Position numbers and translations under genes: made by a program. 64,000 nt of DNA. Source: Planotetraspora silvatica. Lineage in GTDB: Bacteria > Actinomycetota > Actinomycetes > Streptosporangiales > Streptosporangiaceae. The notes under the pieces were generated by a model that worked only from the letters and a program-made list of their open reading frames with translations, did no database searches and was not told the DNA's origin. Shown here piece by piece: positions 1-8,344 of the stretch (within the stretch, counting starts at the first letter, position 1; each line of letters begins with the position of its first letter). The DNA is taken from assembly GCF_016863315.1 (NCBI RefSeq), contig NZ_BOOQ01000019.1, positions 186,001-250,000 of the forward strand, in the 5' to 3' direction.

Positions 1-2
1 CC

Positions 3-1520
3 GCCGCAGCCGAGGCCGGGCATACCACGGAGCCTTTCCTGCTCGGAGTCGCAAGCGGTGATCCGCTGCCGAACCAAGTAGTGCTGTGGACGCGCCTCGT
101 CCGCAACTTCGCCGCCGCCGCGTTCTCGACACGGCCGGTGCCGGTGAGCTGGCAGGTGGCCCACGACGAGCGGTTCCGGCGGCTCGCCCGCACCGGAGTC
201 ACCGTCGCCCGTCCCGAACTGGCCCACTCGGTGCATGTCGACGTCACCGGGCTGGAGCCGGGCCGCGAGTACTTCTATCGCTTCAAGGCCGACGGCGACG
301 TCAGTCCGGTGGGTCGCACCAAAACAGCGGCGGCCCGCTGGGCCGATCCGTCCCGGCTCCGCCTGGGCATCGTCAACTGCCAGGACTTCCAGAACGGGTA
401 CTGGCCGGCGTATTGGGGCTTGGCCGAGGAGGACCTCGACGTCGTCTTCCACCTCGGCGACTACATCTACGAGTACGACCCGCGCAGCCGCTTTCCCGAC
501 CGCGCGCACACGACGCCGGAAACGCTGGGCAACGATCAGCTCACCACGCTCAGCGACTATCGGAACCGGCACGCACAGTACAAGTCGGACCCTGCGCTGC
601 GCGCCGCGCACGCCGCCTTCCCCTGGGTGGTCACCTGGGACGATCACGAGACCGAGAACAACTACGCGGCCCTGACCGACGAGATCGACGACGCGGGCCC
701 GGCCAAGCAGACGCGCAAGCAGTTCGCCGCGCAGCGGGCCAACGCCTACCAGGCGTACTACGAGCACATGCCCATCCGGGCCGACCTGCGCATCGGCAGC
801 AGCGACCTGCGTATCTTCCGGCGCTTCGACTTCGGCCGTCTGGCCCGCTTCAACGTGCTCGACACGCGGCAGTACCGTACCGACCAGCCCGGGGGCTTCT
901 CCGGTGACTTCGGGTTACCTGCCGCGGGCACGGCTAACTCCGCAGGGACGCTCACCGGTGAGGATCAGGAACGCTGGCTCTCCGCCGGACTGCTCGGCTC
1001 GCACGCGCGATGGAACGTGATCGCCCAGCAGGTGATGATGTCCCGCACGCTGTTCCCCAACCCCACCGGCAGCCCTGTCCCGCCGACGCTGGCCAACCTC
1101 GACCAATGGGACGGCTATGCCCCGCAGCGCACCCGTCTGCTGCGACTGCTGGCCGAGGCCAAGATCTCCAATCCGGTGGTGTTCGCCGGCGACATCCACT
1201 CCACTTGGTTCAGCGAACTGAAAGTGGACTTCGATCGCCCCGAATCGCGCTCGGTCGCCGTCGAGTTCGTCGCCACGTCGGTCAGTTCGGATTTCCCCAC
1301 CGCGTTCGACGCACCTCTCAAGGCCGTCAATCCCACGCTCAACCCGCACGTCCGCTACTTCGACGGGCTCAAGCGGGGCTACCTGCGCTGCGATGTGCGG
1401 CGCGACACCTGGCGCACCGACGTACGCGTCGTCGACACCATCGAGGTCCGTCAGGCACCGGTGAGCACCAGCGCGTCGTACACCGTGGAGGCCGGTAGGT
1501 CCACCCTGGTGACCACCTGA
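3..1520 (+). CDS. phoD: PhoD-family alkaline phosphatase/phosphodiesterase, 5' end outside the window
   Basis: Secreted phosphomonoesterase or phosphodiesterase of the PhoD family, expected to release phosphate from organic esters outside the cell. The frame is open from base 3 and begins with the family's usual N-terminal core ([12 protein letters not shown], then VVLWTRL), so the start codon and any Tat signal lie upstream of the window. GTG at 81 is an internal valine, not the start. Metal-site motifs follow in order: GDYIYEYD near base 457, [10 protein letters not shown] near 640 and GDIHSTW near 1190. The C-terminus ends in a short beta-rich stretch. About 505 residues are visible, close to a full PhoD protein. 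It is convergent with the next gene across a strong hairpin. Confidence 0.93.
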   Translation, partial: AAAEAGHTTEPFLLGVASGDPLPNQVVLWTRLVRNFAAAAFSTRPVPVSWQVAHDERFRRLARTGVTVARPELAHSVHVDVTGLEPGREYFYRFKADGDVSPVGRTKTAAARWADPSRLRLGIVNCQDFQNGYWPAYWGLAEEDLDVVFHLGDYIYEYDPRSRFPDRAHTTPETLGNDQLTTLSDYRNRHAQYKSDPALRAAHAAFPWVVTWDDHETENNYAALTDEIDDAGPAKQTRKQFAAQRANAYQAYYEHMPIRADLRIGSSDLRIFRRFDFGRLARFNVLDTRQYRTDQPGGFSGDFGLPAAGTANSAGTLTGEDQERWLSAGLLGSHARWNVIAQQVMMSRTLFPNPTGSPVPPTLANLDQWDGYAPQRTRLLRLLAEAKISNPVVFAGDIHSTWFSELKVDFDRPESRSVAVEFVATSVSSDFPTAFDAPLKAVNPTLNPHVRYFDGLKRGYLRCDVRRDTWRTDVRVVDTIEVRQAPVSTSASYTVEAGRSTLVTT

Positions 1521-1550
1521 GGCACCAGGTGGGAATTTCAGCGTTCTCAG

Positions 1551-1595
1551 CGGTGCCGGTCTGGTCCGTGACAGTTCCGGACCAGACCGGCACCG
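1551..1595. terminator. Perfect 18-bp hairpin, bidirectional terminator
   Basis: The arms at 1551-1568 and 1578-1595 are exact reverse complements around a 9-base loop. There is no T-tract, as is common in actinomycetes. It sits between the convergent phoD-like gene and the CMD-family gene, so it probably stops transcription from both sides. Confidence 0.8.
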
Positions 1596-1659
1596 ACCTC
1601 CTCACCGCCCTCGGTCACGGCAGGTATCGAGCACTGAACCGCAGCCGTCCGGACGGCCC

Positions 1660-2070
1660 TCAGCCGACAGGCAGCAGGCCGCGTTCGCCGAAGACCTTCT
1701 TGGCGACGAAGGTGGCGTTGAGCGCCTTGGGCATGCCGCAGTAGACCGCGGAGTGCAGCAGCGCTTCGACGATCTCTTCGGGGGTGAGTCCGACGTTCAG
1801 GGCGGCGTTGATGTGGACGTCGAGTTGGGGCTCACAGCCGCCGAGGGCGGTGAGCATGCCGAGAGTGACCAACTGCCGGTCGCGGGGCGCCAGACCTGGG
1901 CGGTCGTAGATGTCGCCGAAGGCCCAGGCGACGACCTGGTGGCCGAGTTCGGGGGAGATGTCGGCGAGGGAGTCGATGACCTTCTGCCCTCCCTCCCCGT
2001 CGACGCGGGTGAGGACCTCCAAGCCGCGGTCGAATCGGTCCTGGCGGGTCTCGGCGGGGGCGGTGTTCAT
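1660..2070 (-). CDS. Carboxymuconolactone decarboxylase (CMD) family protein
   Basis: A 136-residue all-helical protein of the CMD/AhpD superfamily. The central LAPRDRQLVTLGMLTALGG and the following LNVGLTPEEIVEALLHSAVYCG match the gamma-carboxymuconolactone decarboxylase signature. Only one cysteine is present in the VYCG segment, so the CxxC of AhpD peroxidases is missing and peroxidase activity is not expected. Members act as decarboxylases or have unknown roles. Its start overlaps the MerR gene's stop by 4 bases, so the two are translated together. The regulator probably controls this enzyme in response to a small molecule. The substrate is unknown. Confidence 0.85.
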   Translation of the reverse strand: MNTAPAETRQDRFDRGLEVLTRVDGEGGQKVIDSLADISPELGHQVVAWAFGDIYDRPGLAPRDRQLVTLGMLTALGGCEPQLDVHINAALNVGLTPEEIVEALLHSAVYCGMPKALNATFVAKKVFGERGLLPVG

Positions 2071-2483
2071 ATGCGTTCCGTTTCCGGCCGCGGGGACAGC
2101 AGCCGTTCATAGTGGTCGATCTTCTTGTCCAGCGCGTCCGCGTTCTGCTGGAGGGCCCGGATGCGCTCGTCGAGCCCGCTGCGGTGCTCGCGCAGGACGG
2201 CCAGCCGATCGGCGACGGTGGCCTTGCCGTCGGCGCGCAGCCGGGCGAACCGCTGCATGTCGGCGATGGACATCCCGGTCGTCCGCAGCCGCAGCAGGAA
2301 CTCCACCCAGTCGAGGTCGGTCGCCGCATAGCGGCGTTGATTGCCTGCGCTGCGCCCGACCGGCTCGATCAGCCCTGCCTTCTCGTAGTAGCGCAGAGTG
2401 TCGGCCGACAGCCCGGTTCGCTCCGCCATCTGGGCGATGGTGAGCGGCGCCTCCTCCTGCGAGAGAGCGTCTTCGCTGTTCAT
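2067..2483 (-). CDS. MerR-family transcriptional regulator
   Basis: A 138-residue MerR-type activator. The N-terminal winged helix holds LTIAQMAERTGLSADTLRYY and the wing motif EKAGLIEPVGRSAGNQRRYA (residues 15-55). A long dimerisation helix follows (about 85-125), with little effector domain behind it. No cysteine cluster is seen, so it is not an obvious metal sensor. It resembles the short MerR proteins that sit beside reductases or CMD enzymes. It shares an operon with the CMD gene. Its own promoter has the 19-bp spacer typical of MerR control, and the predicted transcript starts at or beside the ATG, so the mRNA may be leaderless. Confidence 0.88.
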   Translation of the reverse strand: MNSEDALSQEEAPLTIAQMAERTGLSADTLRYYEKAGLIEPVGRSAGNQRRYAATDLDWVEFLLRLRTTGMSIADMQRFARLRADGKATVADRLAVLREHRSGLDERIRALQQNADALDKKIDHYERLLSPRPETERI

Positions 2484-2489
2484 GAGGCG

Positions 2490-2520
2490 AGACTAGAACT
2501 TGGAGTGCACTCCAGGTCAA
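2490..2520 (-). promoter_or_regulatory. MerR-type promoter with 19-bp spacer and central palindrome
   Basis: Read on the minus strand, a -35 TTGACC (2515-2520) and a -10 TAGTCT (2490-2495) are separated by 19 bases. The spacer contains the dyad TGGAGTGCACTCCA. MerR regulators typically bind and untwist such overlong spacers. The -10 ends only 6 bases before the ATG, so transcription should begin at or beside the start codon. Confidence 0.75.
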
Positions 2521-2588
2521 ATGGAGCGATGGGGGCCGCAGGACAGCTGAGGGCCGGGCCGGACGACGTCTGTGGTACACACCGTTCC

Positions 2589-2978
2589 ATGAGCTCACCC
2601 GCTGCCCAGCACCTGGGCGTCGTGCCGTCCGTGTTCGCCGTCCAGCACCTGCCGCAGGCCACGTTCCCCGAAGACGACGAGTGGATCGCGCTGGTCCGCG
2701 CCCCGGAGGGCCTCACCGTCGTCCGCGAGACCTGGCCGACCGGCTCCGGCGAGCGATGGATCGGCCTGTACGGCGGGGCGCACGGCATGGGCGTCCCGGG
2801 CATGCTGGCCGCGATCGTCGGACCGCTGGCCGATGCGGCGATCCCCGTTTTCGTGGCCTCGACGTTCCACGCCGACCTGGTCCTGGTGCCCGAACCGAGG
2901 GTCAAGGAGGCCGTCGCCGTCCTGGAGGAGGCCGGGCATCGGGTGGACACCAAGAATCTGCGGTCAGCCGACATCTAG
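2589..2978 (+). CDS. ACT-domain protein
   Basis: A 129-residue protein with two ACT-like halves. The C-terminal half (GMLAAIVGPLADAAIPVFVAS, then FHADLVLVPEPRVKEAVAVLEEAGH) is a clear ACT fold of the amino-acid-sensing type. The N-terminal half (FAVQHLPQATFPEDDEWIALVRAPEGLTVV) matches the partner domain of CASTOR-like bacterial ACT proteins. ATG 2589 is chosen because it opens the conserved part. The frame is open further upstream but that stretch shadows the MerR gene on the other strand. It is divergent from the MerR gene. A ligand-binding role is likely, but the ligand is unknown. Confidence 0.8.
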   Translation: MSSPAAQHLGVVPSVFAVQHLPQATFPEDDEWIALVRAPEGLTVVRETWPTGSGERWIGLYGGAHGMGVPGMLAAIVGPLADAAIPVFVASTFHADLVLVPEPRVKEAVAVLEEAGHRVDTKNLRSADI

Positions 2979-3053
2979 CGAGACACGACCTAGCAGCCGA
3001 CCCGGTCGGGATATTCGGTGGCCGACGCTGCGAGGGCCGTACAAACTGGCGGG

Positions 3054-4253
3054 ATGGGACGGACTGTCAGCGCGTGGGTGACCACGGGCGAGGAGCATCT
3101 CGGCGTCCTCGGGCCGTTTCCGGTGAACGTGCCCTGGTGGTCGCAGGTCGAGCCGGTCGTCGCGCACGTGGGACACGTTCTGGAGGTTCCGGTCCTGGTG
3201 CTGCGGCTGCTGTCCGTCGACGGCGGGGAGGGCGGCCGCGACGGTCATGTGACTTACCACATCGAAGCGCTGGAGCGGCCCGCGCCGGGGCGGCTGACCG
3301 CACTGCCCGTCGACCAGGCCTCCCTCACGAAGCCCGAGGCCCTGCGTTCGCCGTGGGCCGGGATGAAGGGTCTGCGGGAGATGCTCACCTGGGCGTCCGG
3401 CGCGCTGGCCACCGCGGGGCGCCCGGTCACCGGGCCGGTCGAGCAGCACAAGACGTGGAATCTGGCCGGGTTGTTCCGCCTGCCCACCGATCAGGGCCCG
3501 GTCTGGCTGAAGACCACGCCGCGCTTCGCCGCGGACGAGGCCGGCGTCATCGCCGCCTTCGCCCGTGTGGACCCGGGCCTGGTCCCGGCGGTCATCGCGG
3601 CCGGGGAAGGGCGGGTCCTGCTGGAGCACCTGCCCGGCGAGGACTGCTGGCAGGCCTCGCCCGAGACGATCACCAGTGCGGTGAGCCGCCTCGTCGCCGC
3701 GCAGGCGGCGGTGGCCGGCCTAGCCGACGGACTTCCGCCCGATCTGTGCGACCGGCGCACGCCCGTCATCGCCGAGCAGGCGCGCGAACTCCTCGCCGGC
3801 CAGGTCGCCCGGGAGCTCACCGCCGACGAGTTGCGGGCCGCGCGCGCACTGGTCGAACGGTGGCCGGCACTGGACGAGTGCGGGCTGCCGGACACGCTCG
3901 TGCACGGCGACTTCCACCCCGGCAACTGGCGCGCCGACGGCGGCCCGCCGGTCGTGGTGGACTTCGCCGACGCGCATCTCGGCAACCCGGTGCTGGACGG
4001 ACTGCGGGTCTGCGACTTCCTGCCCGAGGCGACGCAGGCCGCGGCCACCCGCGCGTGGATCGACGCTTGGGAACTCCAGGTCCCCGGCTGCGACCCGGCC
4101 CGCGCGCTGGCCGTCGCCGAGCCGCTCGCGCACCTGTCGTACGCGGTGCGCTACCAGGAGTTCCTGGACGGCATCGAGCCGTCTGAGAGGATCTACCACC
4201 TCGGCGATCCCGCCGCGTCGATCCGTGCCGCCCTGCGCTGCGCACAGGGGTGA
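3054..4253 (+). CDS. Aminoglycoside-phosphotransferase-like (APH family) kinase
   Basis: A protein of about 399 residues. The C-terminal two thirds are a protein-kinase-like APH fold: ATP-side residues in PVWLKTTPRFAADEAGVI, the catalytic loop LVHGDFHPGNW and the metal-binding VVDFADAHLGNPVLDG. The first ~110 residues form an extra domain not typical of drug kinases. Such stand-alone actinobacterial members are usually small-molecule kinases of unknown substrate, and resistance cannot be claimed. ATG 3054 is preferred; GTG 3018 would add 12 residues. A TACAAA hexamer about 9 bases upstream of the ATG hints at a leaderless transcript. Confidence 0.82.
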   Translation: MGRTVSAWVTTGEEHLGVLGPFPVNVPWWSQVEPVVAHVGHVLEVPVLVLRLLSVDGGEGGRDGHVTYHIEALERPAPGRLTALPVDQASLTKPEALRSPWAGMKGLREMLTWASGALATAGRPVTGPVEQHKTWNLAGLFRLPTDQGPVWLKTTPRFAADEAGVIAAFARVDPGLVPAVIAAGEGRVLLEHLPGEDCWQASPETITSAVSRLVAAQAAVAGLADGLPPDLCDRRTPVIAEQARELLAGQVARELTADELRAARALVERWPALDECGLPDTLVHGDFHPGNWRADGGPPVVVDFADAHLGNPVLDGLRVCDFLPEATQAAATRAWIDAWELQVPGCDPARALAVAEPLAHLSYAVRYQEFLDGIEPSERIYHLGDPAASIRAALRCAQG

Positions 4254-4269
4254 ACCCACCAGGCCCGGA

Positions 4270-4698
4270 TCAGACGGCCACGATGGTGGCCGCGCCGCAC
4301 AAGATCAAGCACATCGGGGTGTACACGGTGAGGTTGAGCCGGTAGAACGCCGAATTCCGATCGGCGCCGATGCCCAGTGCCCAGACGACGCCGGCGCCGC
4401 CGCGCAGGAGCGCCCCGACGGCGACGGCGGCCGCCCCGGCGGCCGCGATCCAGCCGGGCATCCAGTCACCCAACTGGCCGGCCTTGGCGAGGACCGCGGT
4501 CCCCCCGGCGACCAGGATGAGAACGATCGGCGCCAGCACGCGGGGGGTGAACGGCACCTCGAAGTTGAGCACCATCTGGGACAGCGTGCGTGTGTCGCGG
4601 GCCGGCCAGGTGCGGCCGGTCATCCAGTAGACATGTACGAGGGCGTCGGCGCCCAGGATCGCGGCCACCACGATGGCCGCCAGTTCGTGAATCCTCAT
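4270..4698 (-). CDS. DUF3995-family integral membrane protein
   Basis: A 142-residue protein with four predicted membrane helices (about residues 5-25, 55-75, 80-103 and 118-140). The N-terminal DALVHVYWMTGRTWP and the C-terminal GADRNSAFYRLNLTVYTPMCL match DUF3995 proteins, small bacterial membrane proteins of unknown function. ATG 4698 is used because it starts just before the first helix. An upstream in-frame ATG at 4749 would run into the neighbouring remnant. It is convergent with the phosphotransferase gene, with 16 bases between the stops. Confidence 0.75.
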   Translation of the reverse strand: MRIHELAAIVVAAILGADALVHVYWMTGRTWPARDTRTLSQMVLNFEVPFTPRVLAPIVLILVAGGTAVLAKAGQLGDWMPGWIAAAGAAAVAVGALLRGGAGVVWALGIGADRNSAFYRLNLTVYTPMCLILCGAATIVAV

Positions 4699-4720
4699 AC
4701 CTGGGAGAGAGATCCACCGC

Positions 4721-5062
4721 TCACATCGACCGGCCTCCGGGCTCGCCATCGGATGCGAACCGCGTGACGAAACGGCGAACGACGACTCGGCCGAGGAGCC
4801 GGTTGGCCGGGGCGAGCAGTGGCCCGAGGATACGCATGCCCGGCAGCCGGAAGCCTGCCATGTAGCCGAACCGGGTTCCGTCTCCGGCCGGCACGACGGC
4901 GATCCCGAACGACACGAAGCGGCTCTGCATGAGACACCAGCCGGGCCGCAGGATGCCGTCGAACGGCGCGCGGAGTCCGGACCGGCCTCGAATCATCGCC
5001 CGGAACCGTTCACCGTGCTGCTCGGTGACGCGAACCGATCGGACCCCGGCGCTTCCACGCAT
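4721..5062 (-). pseudogene. N-terminally truncated SRPBCC/polyketide-cyclase-like remnant
   Basis: The 113-residue frame looks like the C-terminal half of an SRPBCC (START-like) lipid-binding protein: PFDGILRPGWCLMQSRFVSFGIAVVPAGDG, then a final helix rich in arginine (LLGRVVVRRFVTRFA). The family's first ~60 residues, with the usual 'PxxxVW' opening, are missing, and the open frame upstream of ATG 5062 runs only about 25 more codons before a TGA. I therefore read it as a decayed gene. A functional short protein cannot be excluded. Confidence 0.42.
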
Positions 5063-5137
5063 GGAGTTTGTCGGGATTGAGAATGATCCATCGCGATCCC
5101 GGCCGAGCCGGCCGCTCGGTGGCGGTCCGGAATTTCG

Positions 5138-5704
5138 TCACCAGGGGCTGCTGCGGTCCTGTTCGAGTTGCCGCACCATCACCCGGCAGACTTCGGGCCG
5201 ACGTTCACGCGCACCGTCAGGGTGGTAGACGACCTCCGTCGTGGACAGCAGGCCGTGCGGCCATTCGGTGTAGCCGAGGCGCAGGTACAGACGTTGGGCT
5301 TCATGGTTGTCCAGATTCACCCCCAGAGCGACGCGTTTGTAACCCCTCTCCCACAGCTCACGCTCGGCCACCTGCAGAAGTTCGGTGCCGATCCCCTCGT
5401 TGCGCCGTCCGGCGACGACCTCCAGATGAGTGAGCAACGGGACATCGGGAAGATAGGTGCGCAGGTCCGGCTCCTCAGCGGCGGCCAGCCACACGTAGAC
5501 GTCCCCCACCGCCCTGCCGTCGTCCCACGCGAGCAGCAGCAGACCGTGCCCCGACGCCTGCCGGACGAGCCGGTCGGCGAAGTACTCCTCTTGCCCGAGC
5601 GACCAGACCACGGCAGGGAGATCCTCATCAACAGCCTGGCGAATAGCCGATGCCCCCACAAACAAACACATTCCCGGCCAAAGGGCTGGTAAATCAAGAC
5701 CCAT
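5138..5704 (-). CDS. GNAT-family N-acetyltransferase
   Basis: A 188-residue GCN5-related acetyltransferase. The acetyl-CoA motif A is visible as LEVVAGRRNEGIGTELLQVAE (about residues 93-113), followed by YKRVALGVNLDNHEAQRLYLRLGY, the typical C-terminal beta-bulge region. The preceding WDDGRAVGDVYVWL strand matches motif C/D. It is the last gene of a three-gene operon: its ATG directly follows the glycosyltransferase stop codon, so translation is probably coupled. An in-frame ATG at 5671 is an alternative start. The context suggests it acetylates the glycosyltransferase product, but the substrate is unknown. Confidence 0.87.
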   Translation of the reverse strand: MGLDLPALWPGMCLFVGASAIRQAVDEDLPAVVWSLGQEEYFADRLVRQASGHGLLLLAWDDGRAVGDVYVWLAAAEEPDLRTYLPDVPLLTHLEVVAGRRNEGIGTELLQVAERELWERGYKRVALGVNLDNHEAQRLYLRLGYTEWPHGLLSTTEVVYHPDGARERRPEVCRVMVRQLEQDRSSPW

Positions 5705-6859
5705 CTACATCCGGCATCTCACGACGTTCAGCGGGCTCTCCCCGTCCTTGATCAACCATTTCAGGGCATCGCCGACACCGGAGGCGAGAACAGGAATCCG
5801 CTTGAGGTGGTCCGCCCACCGGCCGCGGTCTTCCTCCCACGCTTTGACGTAGCCGACGCAATGCTCGGGTTCGATGCTCCGGAGCCGGCCGAGAGCCGCG
5901 AGCAACGATGCCTCCATGGCCCCGAGGTCCGGATCCGCCCCTGCCGGAAGGCTCCTGACCCGCCGCAGCACGGCTTCGATGAAGTCCCTCCGTTTGCGGA
6001 GGAAGTGCTTCCAGTGCAGCCGGTCGGCGGCATCCCGCCAGTTTGCGCCGGTCTGCCCGTCAAGGAGCCAATAGATTCCCTCCGCGAGCACGTCACCGAA
6101 CTCCTGATCCCGGGCGCGGCCAGGACGGTCGAAGGGATCGTACGGCCGTTGCTTCACCATGCCCGTCACCGCGAGCGGGCGTAGCGCCTTGTCGCCCAGC
6201 AGGTAGAACCAGTCCTCGTTGTACACGTTCGGAAAGAAGGACGGGTTACGGGTCGTCTGCACCACGAGAGCACCACCTCCCACGAATGAGCCCTGGTCCC
6301 CTCCGGTCCGCCTGTGGGCGTGACACACCACCGAGTTGTCGGGATAGCCGCCGATGCGCATCCCGACCACGTCGTAGACGTTCAGCAGGCCCGCGGCTCG
6401 CGCGACCTCGTCATGGCCGCCGACCTCGATGTCGTCGTCCAGGAAGACGATGCGCCGCCACCCCATGAGACGCGCGAGGAGAAGCCCGACATTGCGTTTC
6501 GCGCTGAGATCGGTCCGTCGTTCGAACCGTGTGCCGCGCAGGAGAGCGGTCGTCGCGAGGTCCGGCAGATTGAGCCGATCCACATCGTCGATGTCGATGG
6601 CCAGGAGTTTCACGTCGGCCGGCAGAAAGGAGGCTGCCAGCCGTGCGCTGCTCCGACTCCGGCTGTGCAGGGATACGAGGGGACAATCCAGTTCGACGGC
6701 CAGACGAGCGGCGTGTCTCAGCCAGACCGGATGCCTGATCGTGGGGACGACGATGGCGTCGACGGTTCCTGTCTCCGCGGATCCGGACACTTCGTCGGCC
6801 AGATGCCGATGGTCGCCGTGATGATGCTCCGACGCGGCCGCTTCTATCTCGTTCTCCAT
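5705..6859 (-). CDS. GT-A-fold glycosyltransferase-like protein
   Basis: A 384-residue cytosolic protein. After an acidic and histidine-rich lead, VDAIVVPTIRHPVWLRHAA opens a Rossmann-like domain. KRNVGLLLARLMGW followed by IVFLDDDIEV carries the DxD-type metal and nucleotide-sugar motif of GT-A transferases (about residues 120-145). GGGALVVQTT and NEDWFYLLG resemble acceptor-side and catalytic ED segments. There are no membrane helices. It begins 7 bases after the XRE gene and abuts the GNAT gene, so the three form an operon. Base composition is visibly less GC-rich than in the flanking genes, which hints at transfer. Donor and acceptor cannot be predicted. Confidence 0.72.
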   Translation of the reverse strand: MENEIEAAASEHHHGDHRHLADEVSGSAETGTVDAIVVPTIRHPVWLRHAARLAVELDCPLVSLHSRSRSSARLAASFLPADVKLLAIDIDDVDRLNLPDLATTALLRGTRFERRTDLSAKRNVGLLLARLMGWRRIVFLDDDIEVGGHDEVARAAGLLNVYDVVGMRIGGYPDNSVVCHAHRRTGGDQGSFVGGGALVVQTTRNPSFFPNVYNEDWFYLLGDKALRPLAVTGMVKQRPYDPFDRPGRARDQEFGDVLAEGIYWLLDGQTGANWRDAADRLHWKHFLRKRRDFIEAVLRRVRSLPAGADPDLGAMEASLLAALGRLRSIEPEHCVGYVKAWEEDRGRWADHLKRIPVLASGVGDALKWLIKDGESPLNVVRCRM

Positions 6860-6866
6860 CGGTCAC

Positions 6867-7964
6867 TCAAGGCCATTCGTGCAGCCGGACGGCATCGAGG
6901 GTCCAGTCCGGCGTGACCACCACCCGGCCCTCGATCTCGACCCGCATGAGAACGCCGTAGGACTGCACATCGCCGAAGCGTTTTCTCAGGAACTCGGCGT
7001 TCCTGTCACGGAACCGTTCGTCGGTCAGCGCCCGGACCGCCCCGTACACGCCGCGGGGGTACATGCCGTTGCACATGGTCAGCGTGCGCTTGACGTTGTA
7101 GGGATTCTCACCGCGATAAAAGAACGCGACGTCTTCAAGCAGTCGCAGGTTATCGCCTGACCCGTGGACGAGTGGGTGATGCCGGCGCGTGTCGTCACCC
7201 TCGTCGACCTCGAAATACGTCCCTTGCTCTCTGTGCCAGTCGGCCACCTGCCGGACCGGCAGTTCGATCCGCTGAAGCACCGACTTCGTGATCCGGTTCC
7301 AGTCCACGCCGCCCAGCAACACCAGATGAGTGGTGAGGTCGTCCGACGTGAGCTCCTCGGTCGCCGCGCGCAGGGTCACCAGACTCCGGGGATTGGCCGC
7401 CCGAAGATGCCCGTGCAGTTCGAACAGCGAATCCAGATCCGAGTATTTGTAGAGGTCGATGTAATCGGGCTTCTCGGGGTCCGCGTACGGGATCTGCGCA
7501 CGGTCCGCGTCGGGGACCTCCGAACAGATGATCGTGATCGGCCTGCCGTCGCCGAAATGCCAGGGGCCCTCGATGAAGGCGGCCGGTAACGACGGGGACT
7601 CGTCATCGTCGGCCACACCGGCGTTCTGTGACCGCTGCGCGTCCCGGCGCAGCCGGGTCAGCTCGTCGACCAGTACGACGCGCTCGCTCAGTTCATCCTC
7701 GGTCAGATCGGACAGGGGCAACACCTGCGGCGTCTCATCCGCCATCGATCTCTCTGTCGCGAAGAACGACGCGTATCCCTCGATCCTGTCCAAAGGGGGG
7801 ATCTTGGGTGCGCGTACGGACTCCCATGACGAGATCAGCGGGACGCTGACGCCGAGCGCCTCGCTGAGTTGCGCCTGGGTGATCCGGGTTTCGCGCCATC
7901 GGCTGAAGCGAAGTTCACGCAGGCGCCGCGCCAGCCTGCCCGCCGCAGTGTCGTCGCCGCTCAT
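6867..7964 (-). CDS. XRE-family HTH regulator fused to an unknown alpha/beta domain
   Basis: About 365 residues. The N-terminal XRE helix-turn-helix is clear (TQAQLSEALGVSVPLISSWES, about residues 28-50). A linker is followed by a domain I cannot name: ITIICSEVPDADR, PDYIDLYKYSDLDSLFELHGHLRAANP, LTSDDLTTHLVLLGGVDWN, and a C-terminal small barrel (GVLMRVEIEGRVVV). The middle part reads like a Rossmann-type nucleotide or ligand fold. ATG 7964 has GAGG six bases upstream; ATG 7976 is the longer alternative. It heads the operon with the glycosyltransferase and acetyltransferase and probably regulates it through the palindromes just upstream. Confidence 0.78.
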   Translation of the reverse strand: MSGDDTAAGRLARRLRELRFSRWRETRITQAQLSEALGVSVPLISSWESVRAPKIPPLDRIEGYASFFATERSMADETPQVLPLSDLTEDELSERVVLVDELTRLRRDAQRSQNAGVADDDESPSLPAAFIEGPWHFGDGRPITIICSEVPDADRAQIPYADPEKPDYIDLYKYSDLDSLFELHGHLRAANPRSLVTLRAATEELTSDDLTTHLVLLGGVDWNRITKSVLQRIELPVRQVADWHREQGTYFEVDEGDDTRRHHPLVHGSGDNLRLLEDVAFFYRGENPYNVKRTLTMCNGMYPRGVYGAVRALTDERFRDRNAEFLRKRFGDVQSYGVLMRVEIEGRVVVTPDWTLDAVRLHEWP

Positions 7965-7980
7965 CTTTCGCCTCATTCAT

Positions 7981-7991
7981 CTGAACTTCAG
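7981..7991. promoter_or_regulatory. Candidate XRE operator CTGAACTTCAG
   Basis: An odd-centred palindrome (CTGAA-C-TTCAG) 16 bases upstream of the XRE gene's start. It shares its half-site with the longer palindrome at 8181-8195, so both may bind the same regulator and allow autoregulation. Confidence 0.5.
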
Positions 7992-8180
7992 CTATCCAAC
8001 TAAACACTAAACCAAAGAGGGTCCGATGAAGAATCCGCAGCTGATGAGTAACGAAAGGATCCAGCTAGCGGACCGACGCGCGAGCGGAGCCCACTCTAGC
8101 CAGCTCCCCGTCTCAATCGCACAGGAATGCTTGGGTTCAGCAAGGGGAATCCAACTACTAGAGATTCGGTAAAGAAAATG

Positions 8181-8195
8181 AACTTCACTGAAGTT
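8181..8195. promoter_or_regulatory. Candidate XRE operator AACTTCACTGAAGTT
   Basis: A perfect 7-1-7 palindrome in the AT-rich gap between the XRE operon and the small membrane protein gene. Its arms repeat the ACTTCA/TGAAGT element seen at 7981-7991. Confidence 0.55.
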
Positions 8196-8281
8196 AAGAG
8201 AAGAGGGAACCCGTGCGTGAGACCTGAGACCGACGAGACCCAGCGGCGAGCAGTGCTCCCGCCAGATGACACAACGACCGC

Positions 8282-8299
8282 GGACACCTCCCGGTGTCC
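8282..8299 (+). other. Leader hairpin upstream of the small membrane protein
   Basis: GGACACC (8282-8288) pairs exactly with GGTGTCC (8293-8299) around a TCCC tetraloop, 45 bases before the ATG at 8345. It could be a leader structure or an attenuator, or the end of a short RNA. There is no T-tract. Confidence 0.4.
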
Positions 8300-8344
8300 A
8301 CACGGAAGGCCTCCATCCAGCACGTATTCACACCAGGGAACCTG

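Larger units (their letters stand above)
7965..8344. other. AT-richer intergenic region with two palindromes and a hairpin
   Basis: About 380 bases without a convincing gene, clearly poorer in G and C than the flanks. It holds the palindromes at 7981-7991 and 8181-8195, which share ACTTCA/TGAAGT half-sites, and a short hairpin at 8282-8299. The open frames here have no ribosome-binding sites and no recognisable content. It probably contains the promoters of both the XRE operon and the small membrane protein gene. Confidence 0.6.

Noticed and set aside
3054-4253. Aminoglycoside resistance gene
   Set aside because: The APH fold is shared by many kinases with other substrates. There is no specific similarity to known resistance enzymes that I can see.
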